Shown here: positions 38,344-49,550 of the stretch, in pieces
Layout of the letters: the number at the start of each line of letters is the position of its first letter
Numbering within the stretch: the first letter of the stretch is position 1
Source of the DNA: Monosporascus cannonballus
Taxonomy: Eukaryota; Ascomycota; Sordariomycetes; Xylariales
Reading direction: 5' to 3'
NCBI GenBank assembly: GCA_004154925.1
Contig: QJNS01000009.1
Coordinates: forward strand, 589,516-653,515
DNA length: 64,000 nt
Translations under genes and position numbers: made by a program
Notes under the pieces: generated by a model
What the model was told of the DNA's origin: nothing
The model's database searches: none
Seen by the model: the letters and a program-made list of their open reading frames with translations, nothing else

Positions 38344-38999
38344 TCCGGAATATTTAATTTTTCGGTTAAGTTTATTAAATTAACAATATAAATTTACTTA
38401 TTAAAAATATTAAATTTGCAATTTTTTATTTATCGACCTTTTATAATAATTCGTATAATTATTAATATATAATTATATTTAATAAAATCCTTAATTTATT
38501 TATTCCGGATTTAGATAATAAAAAATTAAGCGTTTTCCGATTACGGCATATTATAAAATAAATTTACTTAAATTTTCGTTTATTTCCGTTATTATTTATT
38601 ATATTAATAAAGATTTTGTAAACTTTATAACATTTAATATACGTATTATTAATGCCGATAAGGCCTAAAATATTTACAGAAATTAATTGGAAATTAAGGT
38701 TTTTCGCTAACTTTTTACTTATAATATTTATTTATACTTTAATATTTATATCTATATATATTATTACGTTTTTCGTATTTTTTTAATAAATCCTTTTTTT
38801 TAAAAACCGGTTTTATTTTAACCGTTTGGTAATTCTTAGCCGAAATAAATTAAATATATACGTTTATTCCGGTTTTTTGGGGGTTTACGCTTAAAGATTA
38901 ATTTGATTTATTATTATATATTATAATGTTTTATACGGTCTTTAAACGTTAATTTTCGTATAACCGGAATAACAGAGTTTTCGTATCCTTTTTTAATTT

Positions 39000-40269
39000 A
39001 TAATTTACGTTTTTATAACCTGGCTTTCTATAGTTATAACATTTAAATAAACTCTTATAAAAATTAAAGATATTAAATTGTACGAATTTATTCCGATTAA
39101 AATTAAATCGGCGATTATTTGCTTTCCGAATATAAAAATACTCGCGGTTTTTATTGTTTTTACATAACGCCTTTAATTTGCTTCAAAAAAATTTTTCCGA
39201 AAACGTCAAAATAAAATTATTTATCCTTATTAATATCTTTAACGGAAAATGATCGGCTTTTCTTTGCCTTTTTTCAGGCGTTCTTACAGCGTTTTACCTT
39301 ATTTACCACGTTATTAATTCGTTCCAGCTTAAAGTTTTTTCGTAATAAAATATTTCGTAACCTTATTATTAATTTATTAAAATAATCAAAAATAAAACAT
39401 TTATTATCCCGATTATTTTCCGGACTAAAAACGTCTGCAAATTTTGTTTTATAAATTAAAAACCTTTATTTATCGTAAAAATCTAATAATAATTAATTAA
39501 ATCGCTATCGTAATTCTATAAATTATTTCCTATATTTTTTATCGAAAAATGTAAGATTTCCGTAATTTTTCTTTATAAAAATCCATAAATGTTCCATTTT
39601 TAATTTTTTTATAATTAAAGTAATTAAATATAATATGGTATAATCGTTATACGTTCGTAATAAAAACGTCCATATAACTTATAGCCTATTAAATATAAAT
39701 AAAAGCATTTCGCCTTAACTTTTTGACATAAATTTCCGTAATAATATTTATCTAAACTTTTTTTAATTAACGTATATTTAGAAAATTTCTGATAATTATA
39801 ATATAATATTTATTTATTATTTTTAAACATTTAGGACGATATCGTAATTAATTTATAAAACTTTGTTTTTTCAACTTATATTATTATTTATTATTCGGTT
39901 AATTATCGGAATAATTCCGAATATTATTTATTTTACTAATACTTAATTTTCAAAATCTGGTTATTATTAAAAAAAAAAATTTTTCTTATTTTAAATTCCG
40001 GGATATGGTCGTTATATTACGCCTGTTTTTTAACCGTTTAATTACCGGTTATCTGAACGTATCCTTATTATATATGTAAAATAATTCGGAATTCCGAGAA
40101 CTATAGTTTTTTAGCCGTTAAAATTCCGTTATAGACTTTTCGCCTGTTTTTATACCGTAATCGATCGTTCGTCGATTGGATTCCGTTCGGCGATCTTTTC
40201 GATTAGTAATTTAAGTTCGTTTTGCAATCGGCAAACTTTGCTTTTGATAATTATCGCGTTATTTTCCAT
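39000..40269 (-). pseudogene. gag remnant of the inner element with decayed zinc knuckle
   Basis: Just inside the right LTR the minus strand starts MENNAIIIKSKVCRLQNELK, followed by a charged helical stretch. Stops then interrupt the frame. At 39041-39000 the codons read C-Y-N-Y-R-K-P-G-Y-K-N-V-N-Y. A CX2CX4HX4C zinc knuckle has Cys, Cys, His and Cys at positions 1, 4, 9 and 14; here the last three are all tyrosine. Cys-to-Tyr (TGC/T to TAC/T) and His-to-Tyr (CAC/T to TAC/T) are the G-to-A and C-to-T changes that RIP makes. Confidence 0.7.
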
Positions 40270-40284
40270 AGTAAATAAAAGAAT

Positions 40285-40491
40285 TATAAGATAATAAATA
40301 ACTATAAGCTGAGGTAAAATGATCTTTAACTAATTACAAAGCATGTTCCAAGAAATAAATATATTAGGTTATTTCGATCTGGCGTTTTTTATTAGCTGCC
40401 AGACGGTGGATTTATACTAGTAAATAGATCGGTGGCTAATTAATAGCTGGTCGGTTACCAGCTTTATCCTTATAAGGGCTATATTCTTACA
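40285..40491 (-). repeat. LTR of the inner element (right copy)
   Basis: 207 bp, beginning TATAAGATAATAA (RIP-changed from TGTAAGATAATGG) and ending TCTTACA. It is the same length as the left copy and in the same orientation. Confidence 0.88.
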
Positions 40492-40496
40492 ATTAT

Positions 40497-43400
40497 TAAT
40501 TATAATATATAGGTTATTCGAAACGGATCTTAATGCTAATTCCTTTAATTCTGCCGTTAAATCTCGTTATTATAAAAATAATTATTATTTTAAGCCGTAT
40601 AAGACTTTTTAAAATTTCAAATAAAAATCCGGGCGTATAAATTCTTATAAAAAACGTACGTATATTAACTTATCGAAGTTATTATGTAAAAATACGTCAA
40701 CGGCATTATGTTAGCGAAATATCAGGTTAAATCGGATTATAATAGTTATAAATATGCAAAAACGATTTTTTGCAAATATAAATATATAAGGTTTAAAATT
40801 TTTATAGAATTAAATGCTATCGTAAATAATAAGTTTAATTTTAAAATCTTTGAAACACCCCGTATTTATTGAATTTATATATAAATATTTATATTAATAA
40901 ACGATTATTATTAAGATATATATTTTAAATCGCCTTTTATAATGAAGTAATAGTAATTAATTATTTTATTCGATATATTTAATCTTAAACTCTTCGTTTA
41001 ATTATTTTTTTAATTTTTAGTAAATTTATATTATTTAGCTTTTTGTTAATGTTTGGAGGTAATGAAAAGGTTAATACGATATAAGCGATCATGTTTAATT
41101 ACGATCGAAAAATTAACGTTAAAACGGTTAAATGTATATTGCGTTTTCCGAATATTAATTTATGATTAATATTGACCGAAAATAGTTTTTTTCTTTTTTC
41201 GTTTTGCGTTCCAAAATTAATACTAATTATTTGATTTAGGAAATTTAATTTCGTATAATATTGCCGTAACTGAAAAAAACTCTGATAATATATTTTGAAT
41301 TCTATTTAGCAATAATATGTTAAAGTATTAATAATTTAAGTTTTTAAGGATTAAAACCACTTTTAAAATAAGTAAATAAGCTTATTTAATTTTGTATTAC
41401 GAATTATGTATTTTATTAATAATACGGCTATGGTTCTTTTCGGAATTATTATTAATTATCTTATTAAAAAAGCGTTTATTAAAAATAATTTTATAATTTT
41501 TTTTAAATTTTTACCTTTTAATTTTTGATAAAGTCTTTTAATTAAAAGATTTATAATTATTACGATAGTATCTTAAATAAAAATTTCAAGTCCATTTTAC
41601 TTTAATAAATTGTTTATCTTTTTAACGATATTTATTTTTAAAAAATCGTTATACAAAGTAATGTTAAATAAATTTAAAAGAATTATTATGGTAAGTAAAA
41701 TTAGGATATTATTAATTTAGTTCTTTAATTCCGCGATTTTCAACGGAATTTCTTTTATTTGCCTTAATATTTTTTTGTTTTGTTAAAAGTAACATTTTTA
41801 ATAATAATAGTGCGTTATTATAAAAACATTTAAATCCGATATATATTTTTAAAATTTTTATATGATTGGTATTTTAATCAATAACTTCCGTAAACTTATA
41901 AATTTTTAATCCGAAAAACACGATATTTATTACATTCGCTTTTAAAACCCTTTTAGAGATAAATACGTTATTTTTTAACTTAATTATTTGTTAAAAACGT
42001 AAATAAAGATTTTTTTATTTAAACTTTGTTTAAATATATAATTTATAATTTATATAATTAAATTTATTATTTTCGGCTGTATAATAAAAACAGGTTATTA
42101 TTAATATTTAAATAAGGTGATTTCGTAATAATTGTATATTCAATATATTTTTAAACATTTACGGATATTTTAATATTTAAAAATAAAAATTCTATGAAAT
42201 AATCAAAAGTACCACGTTAATTATAAAACAAAGAGATTAGTAATTTTAAACCTTTTTAGGTTATATTAGCAATTAATTAATGTTTTTAGTATTTAAAAAT
42301 ATTTTATCGGAATATATACAGTCCTATTTTAGCCTTTTTAACTATAAAGAATTACGTTATTTCATAATTACTCCCTTTTTCAAAGGCTTTAATCCTTAAA
42401 ATTATTAATCACCTTTTTCGTAAAACTAGATTTTTATACAATTTTTTTATTTAATAATGACTATCCGTACTTAGCTAAATCTAGCAGTAGCGTTTTTAGC
42501 TTAGTTTTATTTGGCTAAGATCCAAAAAAAGAACCTCGTTATAATTTAAGACAGTATCAATACGTATATAAAAAGTTTTAAAAGGTTTACTTATAACTTT
42601 CGAACTTTTTTTCGGTTTTATCGTTACGATTTTAGACGGTAATAATTTTTTAAACGCGTTATTTTCCGCGATTATAAATTTCGGCTTTTTTGGTTTTTAA
42701 ATATATGCGTTTTTGTTTACGTAACTTTAAATACGCATTATTTTTACACGATTTAACATTTCGGCAAAGGTAATTAATCTTATAATATCTCGTTATAAGT
42801 AGTTAATTTATATTAGAAAATAGACACCTCGAAAAAAATTAAATTATTTTTCGTCGGATATGTTAAATCGTTGTATTATTTAAGTTAGTAGCAACTAATT
42901 AAGTTTCTTAATATCTGGAAATATTTTATTAAAATATATAAGGTTTTGTTTTACTTTTTCAGTTATGAGAAGTTACGTTATTTTATAAATTTATAAGCAA
43001 TATTGGTATTAAAAAGTTATTTTAAAGGAAATTGTATTATTAAATATAATTATTTTAATTTAAATATAAGATTATTTTTAAAGAAACTATTATATTTATT
43101 CAAGAAATTAAAGTATTTTTTAAAATGTAATTAATTCTAACGTTATTAATTAAATAAATAATAATTAACGTTTTTGTATATCGGTTAAAAATATCGTTAA
43201 ATTCGAAAGAATTAAGGTATATAATATTAAATAATTTTGGCTTTTTAATTTATACTTTTTTCGAAATTTTCTTTTTGTATTTCCGTAATTTGGTAATTTT
43301 AATATTAAATTATTTAAAATTATTAAACCTTTACTCTAATTATTATATATATTACTTTATTTAAAGCCTTATACCTCAAATAAGCCAATTTGCGATATTA

Positions 43401-45175
43401 TAAGGTAAATATTTTTAAAAGTTTTAAAGGATATTAAGAATTATTAAGATAAAACTTTTACTATAAAATTCATTTAAAATATAACAATTTTTAAATATAT
43501 TATATAATAAATCAATTTTCGATTTAATTAACTTTAATTATTTTCGTGTTAAACGTCTTATAATATATAATATTAATTTCACAATCCCAATAAATTCCCG
43601 CCTATTAAAAGGTTTATACAAAATTGAATTAATATATATTTTGAAACGATATAAAAAAAGTTTTAAAAATATTAACCCCTTTTAACGATATAATAAATGT
43701 AATTTTTCGTATATTTTCTCTTCTAATATTGAAATACCTTTTTTTCGGCTAAAAATCTTCTTTTTATCTTTAAAAAATAAAAGTTGATAAAGTTAAATTT
43801 ATAATTTCTAACATAAAAATCAAAATCAATGTTTAATAACGTAAACCTTTTCAAATTATACCTAATAAAATATTATTATTTTATAAATTTATAAAAAAAC
43901 ATTAACGAAAAGTATTAAAGTTAATTAAGGAATTTATAACTTATATTCTTTATATAAATATTTAATTTTTTTTGCCAAAAAATAACTTTTAAAATATATT
44001 TATTTACTTCTTTCTGAGTTTTAAAAACTTGATTTATGTATTAAATTTAACGTTTTTATTAATATAAAAATAATCCTTAAAAAATGTTTTTTTCTACAAT
44101 ACTATTTTAGCATAAGGCGATTATTATTATTATCGCCGCCATTATTCTGGTTGTTATTATTGCAATTATCATTATTTCGATTATTTAAAAATATACTTAT
44201 TTAATTAAAAATTGCTTTATTTAAAGTAATATCGAACGTTTTTCGCAATAATTATTTTGCAAAAAGGCTTTAGGTTTCCGGTAATCTTATATAATTTCGA
44301 AACCGTTTTATTAGCTTTTATCCGAGTAATAACTTAATAGGATTTTTATTTTTAAACATGATTTGTTTTACCTTGATTTTTTAAATAACAAAACAATTAG
44401 ATAAATAAATATTAACAATCTTTAGAAAATCAAAATAACCATAATAACTTCAAATAATTAATATCTAATGTTTGGTAATTTTAATATATATATTTTAGTA
44501 AATAAATAATTAAATATTTACTTCAATTGTATTATTTTTAAACGCTAATATATATCGAAAATTTGTTTCGTAAATTCGAACATTATTATTAAGTTTAAAA
44601 TTATTTTTAAAACTTAACATTTTAATATATTTAATAATAATTTAAATAAACAGATTAATATAAAAAGGTATTAACTTTAATAAATACCTTTTTTCAAGCA
44701 ATATATAAAAATTATTTCTTATTATATGTCTTTAAAGCCTTTTTGAATTTCGAATAATTCAAGTCATTTAAGATATATTTGTTAATTATTTTATTTTGAA
44801 AACAATAAAACCTAGAAAGATTGATATCGTTAACAAAACTAATTCTTAGATTACGTTAAAGTTAATATATATTTATAATATACCAGCTTTCGTATTAACG
44901 TAAAGTTCGAAAATATCATATTCTTTAAACGTCCTTTTTTTAAGTAAATATTTAAAAACGCATCCTAAAAAATTCGTCAAAATTTAATTAAGTAATTATG
45001 GTTTTAAAAGTAATACAAAAGGTAAGCGGGCTAAAATAATTAAAAGCGTAACAGCTAAGTAATAAATATCCTCAATAACGGAACAGTAGATATATCGCAA
45101 AAACGATAACGAAATTCCCAATAACATTAACAAAACGTATATAACAAATATATGAAAACGCAGTTAAAAAGAAAT
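40497..45175. repeat. RIP-scrambled internal part of the outer element
   Basis: 4.7 kb of very AT-rich sequence between the inner insertion and the primer site, with no open frame above 60 codons. A run of AAT/AAC codons (around 44101-44190 on the minus strand) encodes an Asn-rich stretch. I recognise no enzymatic motif here. Confidence 0.7.
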
Positions 45176-45193
45176 GCGGACCGGGTTCATAAC
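45176..45193 (-). other. Candidate primer-binding site of the outer element
   Basis: The 18 bases adjoining the right LTR (plus strand GCGGACCGGGTTCATAAC) resemble the anticodon arm of a fungal initiator methionine tRNA, including the CAT anticodon and the TTCATAAC loop. Read on the minus strand this would pair with that tRNA. This is the half-tRNA priming known for copia and Ty5. From memory of such tRNAs, about four positions mismatch, one or more explainable by RIP. Confidence 0.5.
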
Positions 45194-45435
45194 TATGACA
45201 CCCTAATATTACATACAAAAGCATATAACGGAAGAAAAGTATATGAACAGGTTGTCCTTAACCTCTAAAAGGTGCTAGCTAAAAGGTAAGAGTAACGAAC
45301 CCTCCTTTTATATATGTAAATACAACTGTAGCTAAGAGGAAAAGATACCGGGGGTGCATAAAGTAGCCTCGTTTCGGGAGGTGATCAAACTAAGCCAAGG
45401 CTTGGCTGTTTGATCGACTTCAGCTGGGTCTGACA
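45194..45435 (-). repeat. LTR of the outer element (right copy)
   Basis: 242 bp, beginning TATGACACCCTAATATTAC and ending GGGTCTGACA, followed directly by the target duplication ACATC. Many differences from the left copy are C-to-T or G-to-A, for example TGACATCAC on the left against TAATATTAC here. Confidence 0.88.
45383..45415. other. Hairpin inside the outer LTR
   Basis: GATCAAAC-TA-AGCCAAG, one G, then CTTGGCT-GTTTGATC: 15 paired bases with a two-base bulge and an almost absent loop. The left LTR (around 31707-31739) and the solo LTR at 56607 hold damaged versions. It may be a regulatory or termination signal of the element. Confidence 0.55.
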
Positions 45436-45440
45436 ACATC
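45436..45440. repeat. Target-site duplication ACATC (right)
   Basis: Partner of the copy at 31513-31517. Ordinary-GC sequence resumes immediately after it. Confidence 0.8.
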
Positions 45441-46401
45441 TGCAGGGTTCAGCCGGGGAAGCGTAACATCTCCTCACCGAGATGGCACATGACGTAGCGA
45501 TTTTCCTACTGCGACAGACCTAGTGGCTAATGCTGTGTCTTATAGTCTACCTGGAACCACCCAAGAGTAGCAAATCTACGTTCTCCTATTCGCTCCCCAG
45601 TGTGGCGTTCTCAGCCAGGTAATGGATGTCACTTTGGCTGTCACCTTGGCTGTCACCTTGGCTGTCACTCACAGCATTTTAGGCTCACCCGGCCCTTCAA
45701 AATATACATTACTTAATAGTTCAATAAAATAAGCAAAGTTAACAATATCAATAACTTATTTTTAAGCGTTCTGGTTGAATTTTTACAGGTTTTGCGAATA
45801 GTTGCATCGGAATAAGCTGCTCTGAAGCAGTATGGGGGGGTGTCATTTATTTTGTCCGCGGCCTGTCAGCTAATCTCTTGTTTATCCATCGGGAGAAACG
45901 TGGCCATGCGCATGAACACCAAGGTTGGCTACTTGTTCCCTCCTGAGCATGAGGAGTCGAAAATCCCTGCTAGAGAGTTCAAAGGTCTAGCTGAGTTTAT
46001 ATTGCGATCCAATGCTAGATGCTTCTGAACCCCGCTCCAGACCACGGAAGAAGCTACTACCGGCTGGAGTGTGAGAGGCGCAGGAGACCCCATATGCGGT
46101 TGGAACTTGACTGATTTCACGAACTTCTGTGGACCACAGCGCACGAGATTGCCGCTTCTGGTGCAGCTGTACCTCAGGATGGACGAATCATGTGAAATAG
46201 TCTCCTATAGCGTCCTAGAGTGCTCGGACAGAAGGTGTCGTGCAACTGCCGGAGTGTAACGTCCAATATATGAAGGTTGTCTTCCTATCATTCGGCGTAG
46301 GTGGTGCTCTATAATAACCCGAAGGCCCCAGCCGCACTCCTCGACGTGCAACCCGTCAGTTTTGAAAACGAAAATTGTGCTCAATCTACCAAGCAGTAGC
46401 C
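45441..46401. other. Intergenic region upstream of the P450 gene
   Basis: Ordinary GC resumes sharply after the retroelement, with a slightly AT-rich patch at 45700-45790. It holds a 12-bp triplicate repeat (45633-45668) and the probable P450 promoter. Small open frames such as 45840-46028 are not convincing genes. Confidence 0.5.
45633..45668. repeat. Three tandem 12-bp units (CTTGGCTGTCAC)
   Basis: Units at 45633-45644 (first base T), 45645-45656 and 45657-45668. They lie about 200 bp from the outer LTR and 730 bp upstream of the P450 start. Confidence 0.85.
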
Positions 46402-49018
46402 ATGGCTCCCGGCTCCTCCGTCGATATGGCGGCAACCAGCTGGGAGGGCCGCGGCGCGGCCTTCCTCTGCGGCATCGCCCTACACCTCGCCGTGTTCCGC
46501 AGGGGCGAGTGGGATCTGCAAGCGGCGAAGATCGTGGCGTCGACGATCCTGGTATACGCGGCTTTGACCGTATCGGTCCTCGTATGCGGATTTCCCTACA
46601 ACCATGTCACGCCTTCGTCGCTGCGTGCTGCTTCTAGTGCCGCGGGCGCGCTCTTACTGTCGGCCCTCGCGGGCCTGTACGGCAGCATGCTCGTGTACCG
46701 GGTCGCATTTCACAGGCTCCGCCGCTTCCCGGGCCCCTTCGCCGCGCGGTTCTCCAACTTCTACCAGGCATCGCTGTACTGGCGGAACTACCGCCTCGAT
46801 GCCGAGGTGCGGAAGCTCCACCGGGTCTACGGGGATATCTTACGCATAGGTCCGTTTCGCCTGTCCGTCCATCGGTCTGCCACCACTCTGACGAGTGCGA
46901 AGGCAGATTTTGCCGATGCCCTCGCGACAGTGGCAAAGCAATCAGGCTGACTGACTTGACCGACTTCCGCAGGCCCGAACGAGTTGTCCATCAACGATCC
47001 TAAGGCGCTACACGCTATCCACTCGACCTCGTCGGGGTGTACTAAGGGGCCTTGGTACACCCTCCTGCACCCCTGCATGTCGCTCAATACAATCAGGAAC
47101 CATGAATACCGTAAGCGTGTCCATGGGTTCCTTCTACATACCCCCGTCAGGGCGGTCTTGGGAGCAAACACCGCCTGTTCCGGCCAGAATTTCGGCCTCT
47201 AGCTCTCGAGGCGTGGGCAAACTCTCCCCGTTACTCCCTAAGCCCGTTATATGGTAGTTACTGACCCACTGCCCGCGATAGATGCGCAGCGCCGAAAGGC
47301 GTGGGACCACGCTTTCAGTAGCAAAGGTGCGGCCCTTGGTTTTCGTTATTCGGCATGTTCTTATTAACGACCCCGGGTCAGCGCTGCGAGGTTACCAACC
47401 TCGTGTGGCCTATTACACTGATCTCCTGCTGGAGCAGATCCAGAGCCGGGCCGGCCAGCCGGTCAACGTGACGGACTGGTTTGCCTTCTACGCCTTCGAC
47501 GTCATGGGCTCCCTGTCCTACAGTGAGTCGTACGGCATGCTGCAGCGGGGGAAGAAGCACCCCTTCATGACGACGCTCCGTGGCTCCATGAAGGCAATTG
47601 GTCTGTTCAGTCACCTGGACTGGCTGTTCCCGATAGCGAAAGGTGAGAGACATACCACGTCCCGTCTAGGTTCCTCTGTACCCTGCTAAGATCACCGGCT
47701 TTTAGCCACCCCGATCCTCAATCGCGAGGACAAGGCGTTTTGGAGGTACCTGAAGGACCAGACCGAGAAGCGGATAAAGGTACCGGCAAACCCGTATAAG
47801 GAGTTATTGCCCCAAACGTATTAGTGGTTACTTATCTAGCTCCCCCGCAGGTGAAACCGGAGACGCCCGACGTGTTCTCCTTCGTGCTGGACGATTACAA
47901 CGCCCGCCCCAACCGAACCCGGCAGGATACGCTCAATCTTTACGGCGACGCGTATCTTATCACGGTCGCCGGCAGGTGAGGCTTGCTGTTCCCTTGGCGG
48001 ATTGGTAACGAGCTGACAAACAAACGAACGGAAAAGCGACACGACGTCCGCCGCCCTCACCTTCCTGATGTTCGAGCTGTGCACGCACCCGGACGTTCTG
48101 CGGAAGCTGCGGGACGAGGTCGATTCCTTCTACCGGGAGAGGGGCACCCTCACCGACTACGACGACCTCCACAAGCTCAAGTATCTGCAGGCCTGCATCA
48201 ACGAGGCGATGCGATTGCACGTACGTTACTACCGCGCCCCCCTGGTCCTGGTTCCCCGCATCGCATGTAGACAGATCGATCGAGATCCTTTCTTCCAGGC
48301 GTGCTGAGTTGGCTGACTCTACCTACAGCCGGCGGTGCCTCGTGGCCTTCAGCGGATAACGCCTCCCGAGGGGTTACAGGTCGGGGACTGCTTCATCCCC
48401 GGCAATGCCATCGTGCAGATTCCCACGCACACCATGTTCGCCGGTATGTTCCCTCGCAACACTTGTCATTGTTCTGCCCAGAACGTGTGTTTAGGGGAGA
48501 GGAGGCCTAATACGTTACTTCAACCACCAGACGAGAGATGCTTCCCGCGTCCGGAGGAGTTCATCCCCGAGCGCTGGACCACGCGGCGCGATGAGCTCGT
48601 GAGAGACGCGTCGGTCTTTGTTCCGTTTTCGATGGGTAAGTTTTATAACCACCTATCTATCCACCCGTCTACCTATCCCTGAATTCATCCCTCCACCCCA
48701 AGTCCCGTTCATCCACCCATTCATTTTACTCGCTCTCCTACCCCCACCCCGCCTGGAGAGTAACCACTGCCCGCGTAAACTTGACGGTGTGTCCGGTCGT
48801 GCCGTCTCGCTGACGACCGAAACGTAGGGGTCTACAGCTGCGTCGGCAAGCAGCTAGCCCTCATGGAGGTGCGCTACGTCGCCAGCCAGATCGTGCGCCG
48901 CTTCGAGTTCGGGCTCGCGGCGGGCTCGCAGACGGCGGACGCGTTCCGCGCCGGCATCACCGAGGTCTTCACCGTCGTGCCGGCCCCGCTGGAGATCGTG
49001 TTTAAGGTGAGGAGTTAG
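46402..49018 (+). CDS. Cytochrome P450 monooxygenase
   Basis: Ten exons: 46402-46849, 46973-47110, 47282-47326, 47382-47642, 47706-47779, 47851-47975, 48037-48220, 48329-48443, 48531-48635 and 48828-49018. The sum is 1686 bases, 561 residues, with all phases closing. The N-terminus has two or three hydrophobic spans (to about residue 105), then RFPGP. The I-helix motif AGSDTT is at 362-367, the K-helix E-x-x-R (EAMR) at 420-423 and PERW at 476-479. The heme loop FSMGVYSCVG has the ligand Cys at 503. It should be an endoplasmic-reticulum-anchored, heme-thiolate monooxygenase needing a P450 reductase. The end of the protein resembles the fungal group annotated as tryprostatin B 6-hydroxylase-like, but no secondary-metabolite backbone gene lies nearby, so the substrate is unknown. 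Intron 1 uses an unusual GTCCGT donor. Confidence 0.93.
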
Positions 49019-49550
49019 CATAGTTTGACGGGAGGAAGATGTACTTGGGAATGACGAGAACGAGGTGGTAGGGAGGCTGGGTAGGGGTTTCTTTGGGAGG
49101 GGGGCCCTTCCGAGAGGTTGCTGATAATTGGGGAAAGGGGGTTAGTGAGTGTGGTAAAACGGGGTGGCCCGAAGGTGCACGCCGAATTCGGTATGCGCCC
49201 AGTTTGTTAAGTATATGGTGATACGCACCAGAAAGAGACCTCGTTTGAATAATTCCTGTCACCGCGAAATAACTTCCAGCCTTCTTTAGCGGAATGCGAG
49301 AGCATAATTAAAGCTTTAGCCGAGGTGGATCTCCTTCCGTCCCAGGGGTCTCGTCTAATAGCTAGGGCGGCAGGTGGAACATCGACCACCGAATTTAAAG
49401 TACAACATATACAGAAGCACCCAGCGCGAAGCAGCTCCATCTCATTAACACGCTTGCAAGTCTACGTGCTCAATACTTACCTACGTACGCCCACGACCGG
49501 TATGGACCCAGCCGGCAGCCCCTTACCTCCTCCCGGCCATCGCACCACCC
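49019..49550. other. Convergent intergenic region after the P450 gene
   Basis: Holds the 3' flanks of the plus-strand P450 gene and the minus-strand small repeat protein. No gene, repeat or RNA is seen. Confidence 0.5.

Larger units (their letters stand above)
33121..40491 (-). mobile_element. Inner Ty3/gypsy-type LTR retrotransposon, RIP-degraded
   Basis: A 7371-bp element nested in the outer one, with 207-bp LTRs at 33121-33327 and 40285-40491. The flanks read TTTAT and ATTAT, a near-match target duplication. The coding order on the minus strand is gag start near 40269 (MENNAIIIKSKVCRLQNELK...), zinc knuckle at 39041-39000, reverse transcriptase about 38340-37680 and integrase about 36070-35790. 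This RT-before-integrase order is that of Ty3/gypsy, not copia. All catalytic and zinc-binding residues that I can place have been altered in the RIP direction. Only fragments of up to about 90 codons remain open. The element is dead. Confidence 0.9.
31518..45435 (-). mobile_element. Outer LTR retrotransposon, RIP-degraded, 13.9 kb with insert
   Basis: It is bounded by 242-bp direct LTRs (31518-31759 and 45194-45435) and by the 5-bp duplication ACATC at 31513-31517 and 45436-45440. Without the 7.4-kb inner element it would be about 6.5 kb. A purine-rich tract next to the left LTR and an initiator-tRNA-like primer site next to the right LTR both indicate minus-strand orientation. The internal sequence (31760-33115 and 40497-45193) is so RIP-mutated that no open frame survives and I could not identify its reverse transcriptase. 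The half-tRNA type of primer site would favour Ty1/copia, but this is tentative. The element is dead. Confidence 0.88.

Noticed and set aside
31518..45435. A CRISPR-like or satellite array in the AT block
   Set aside because: The only regular repeats are the two LTR pairs; no array of short spaced repeats exists.
46402..49018. A secondary-metabolite cluster around the P450
   Set aside because: No polyketide synthase, peptide synthetase, terpene synthase or pathway regulator is present in the neighbouring 15 kb; the neighbours are a repeat protein and an exocytosis gene.
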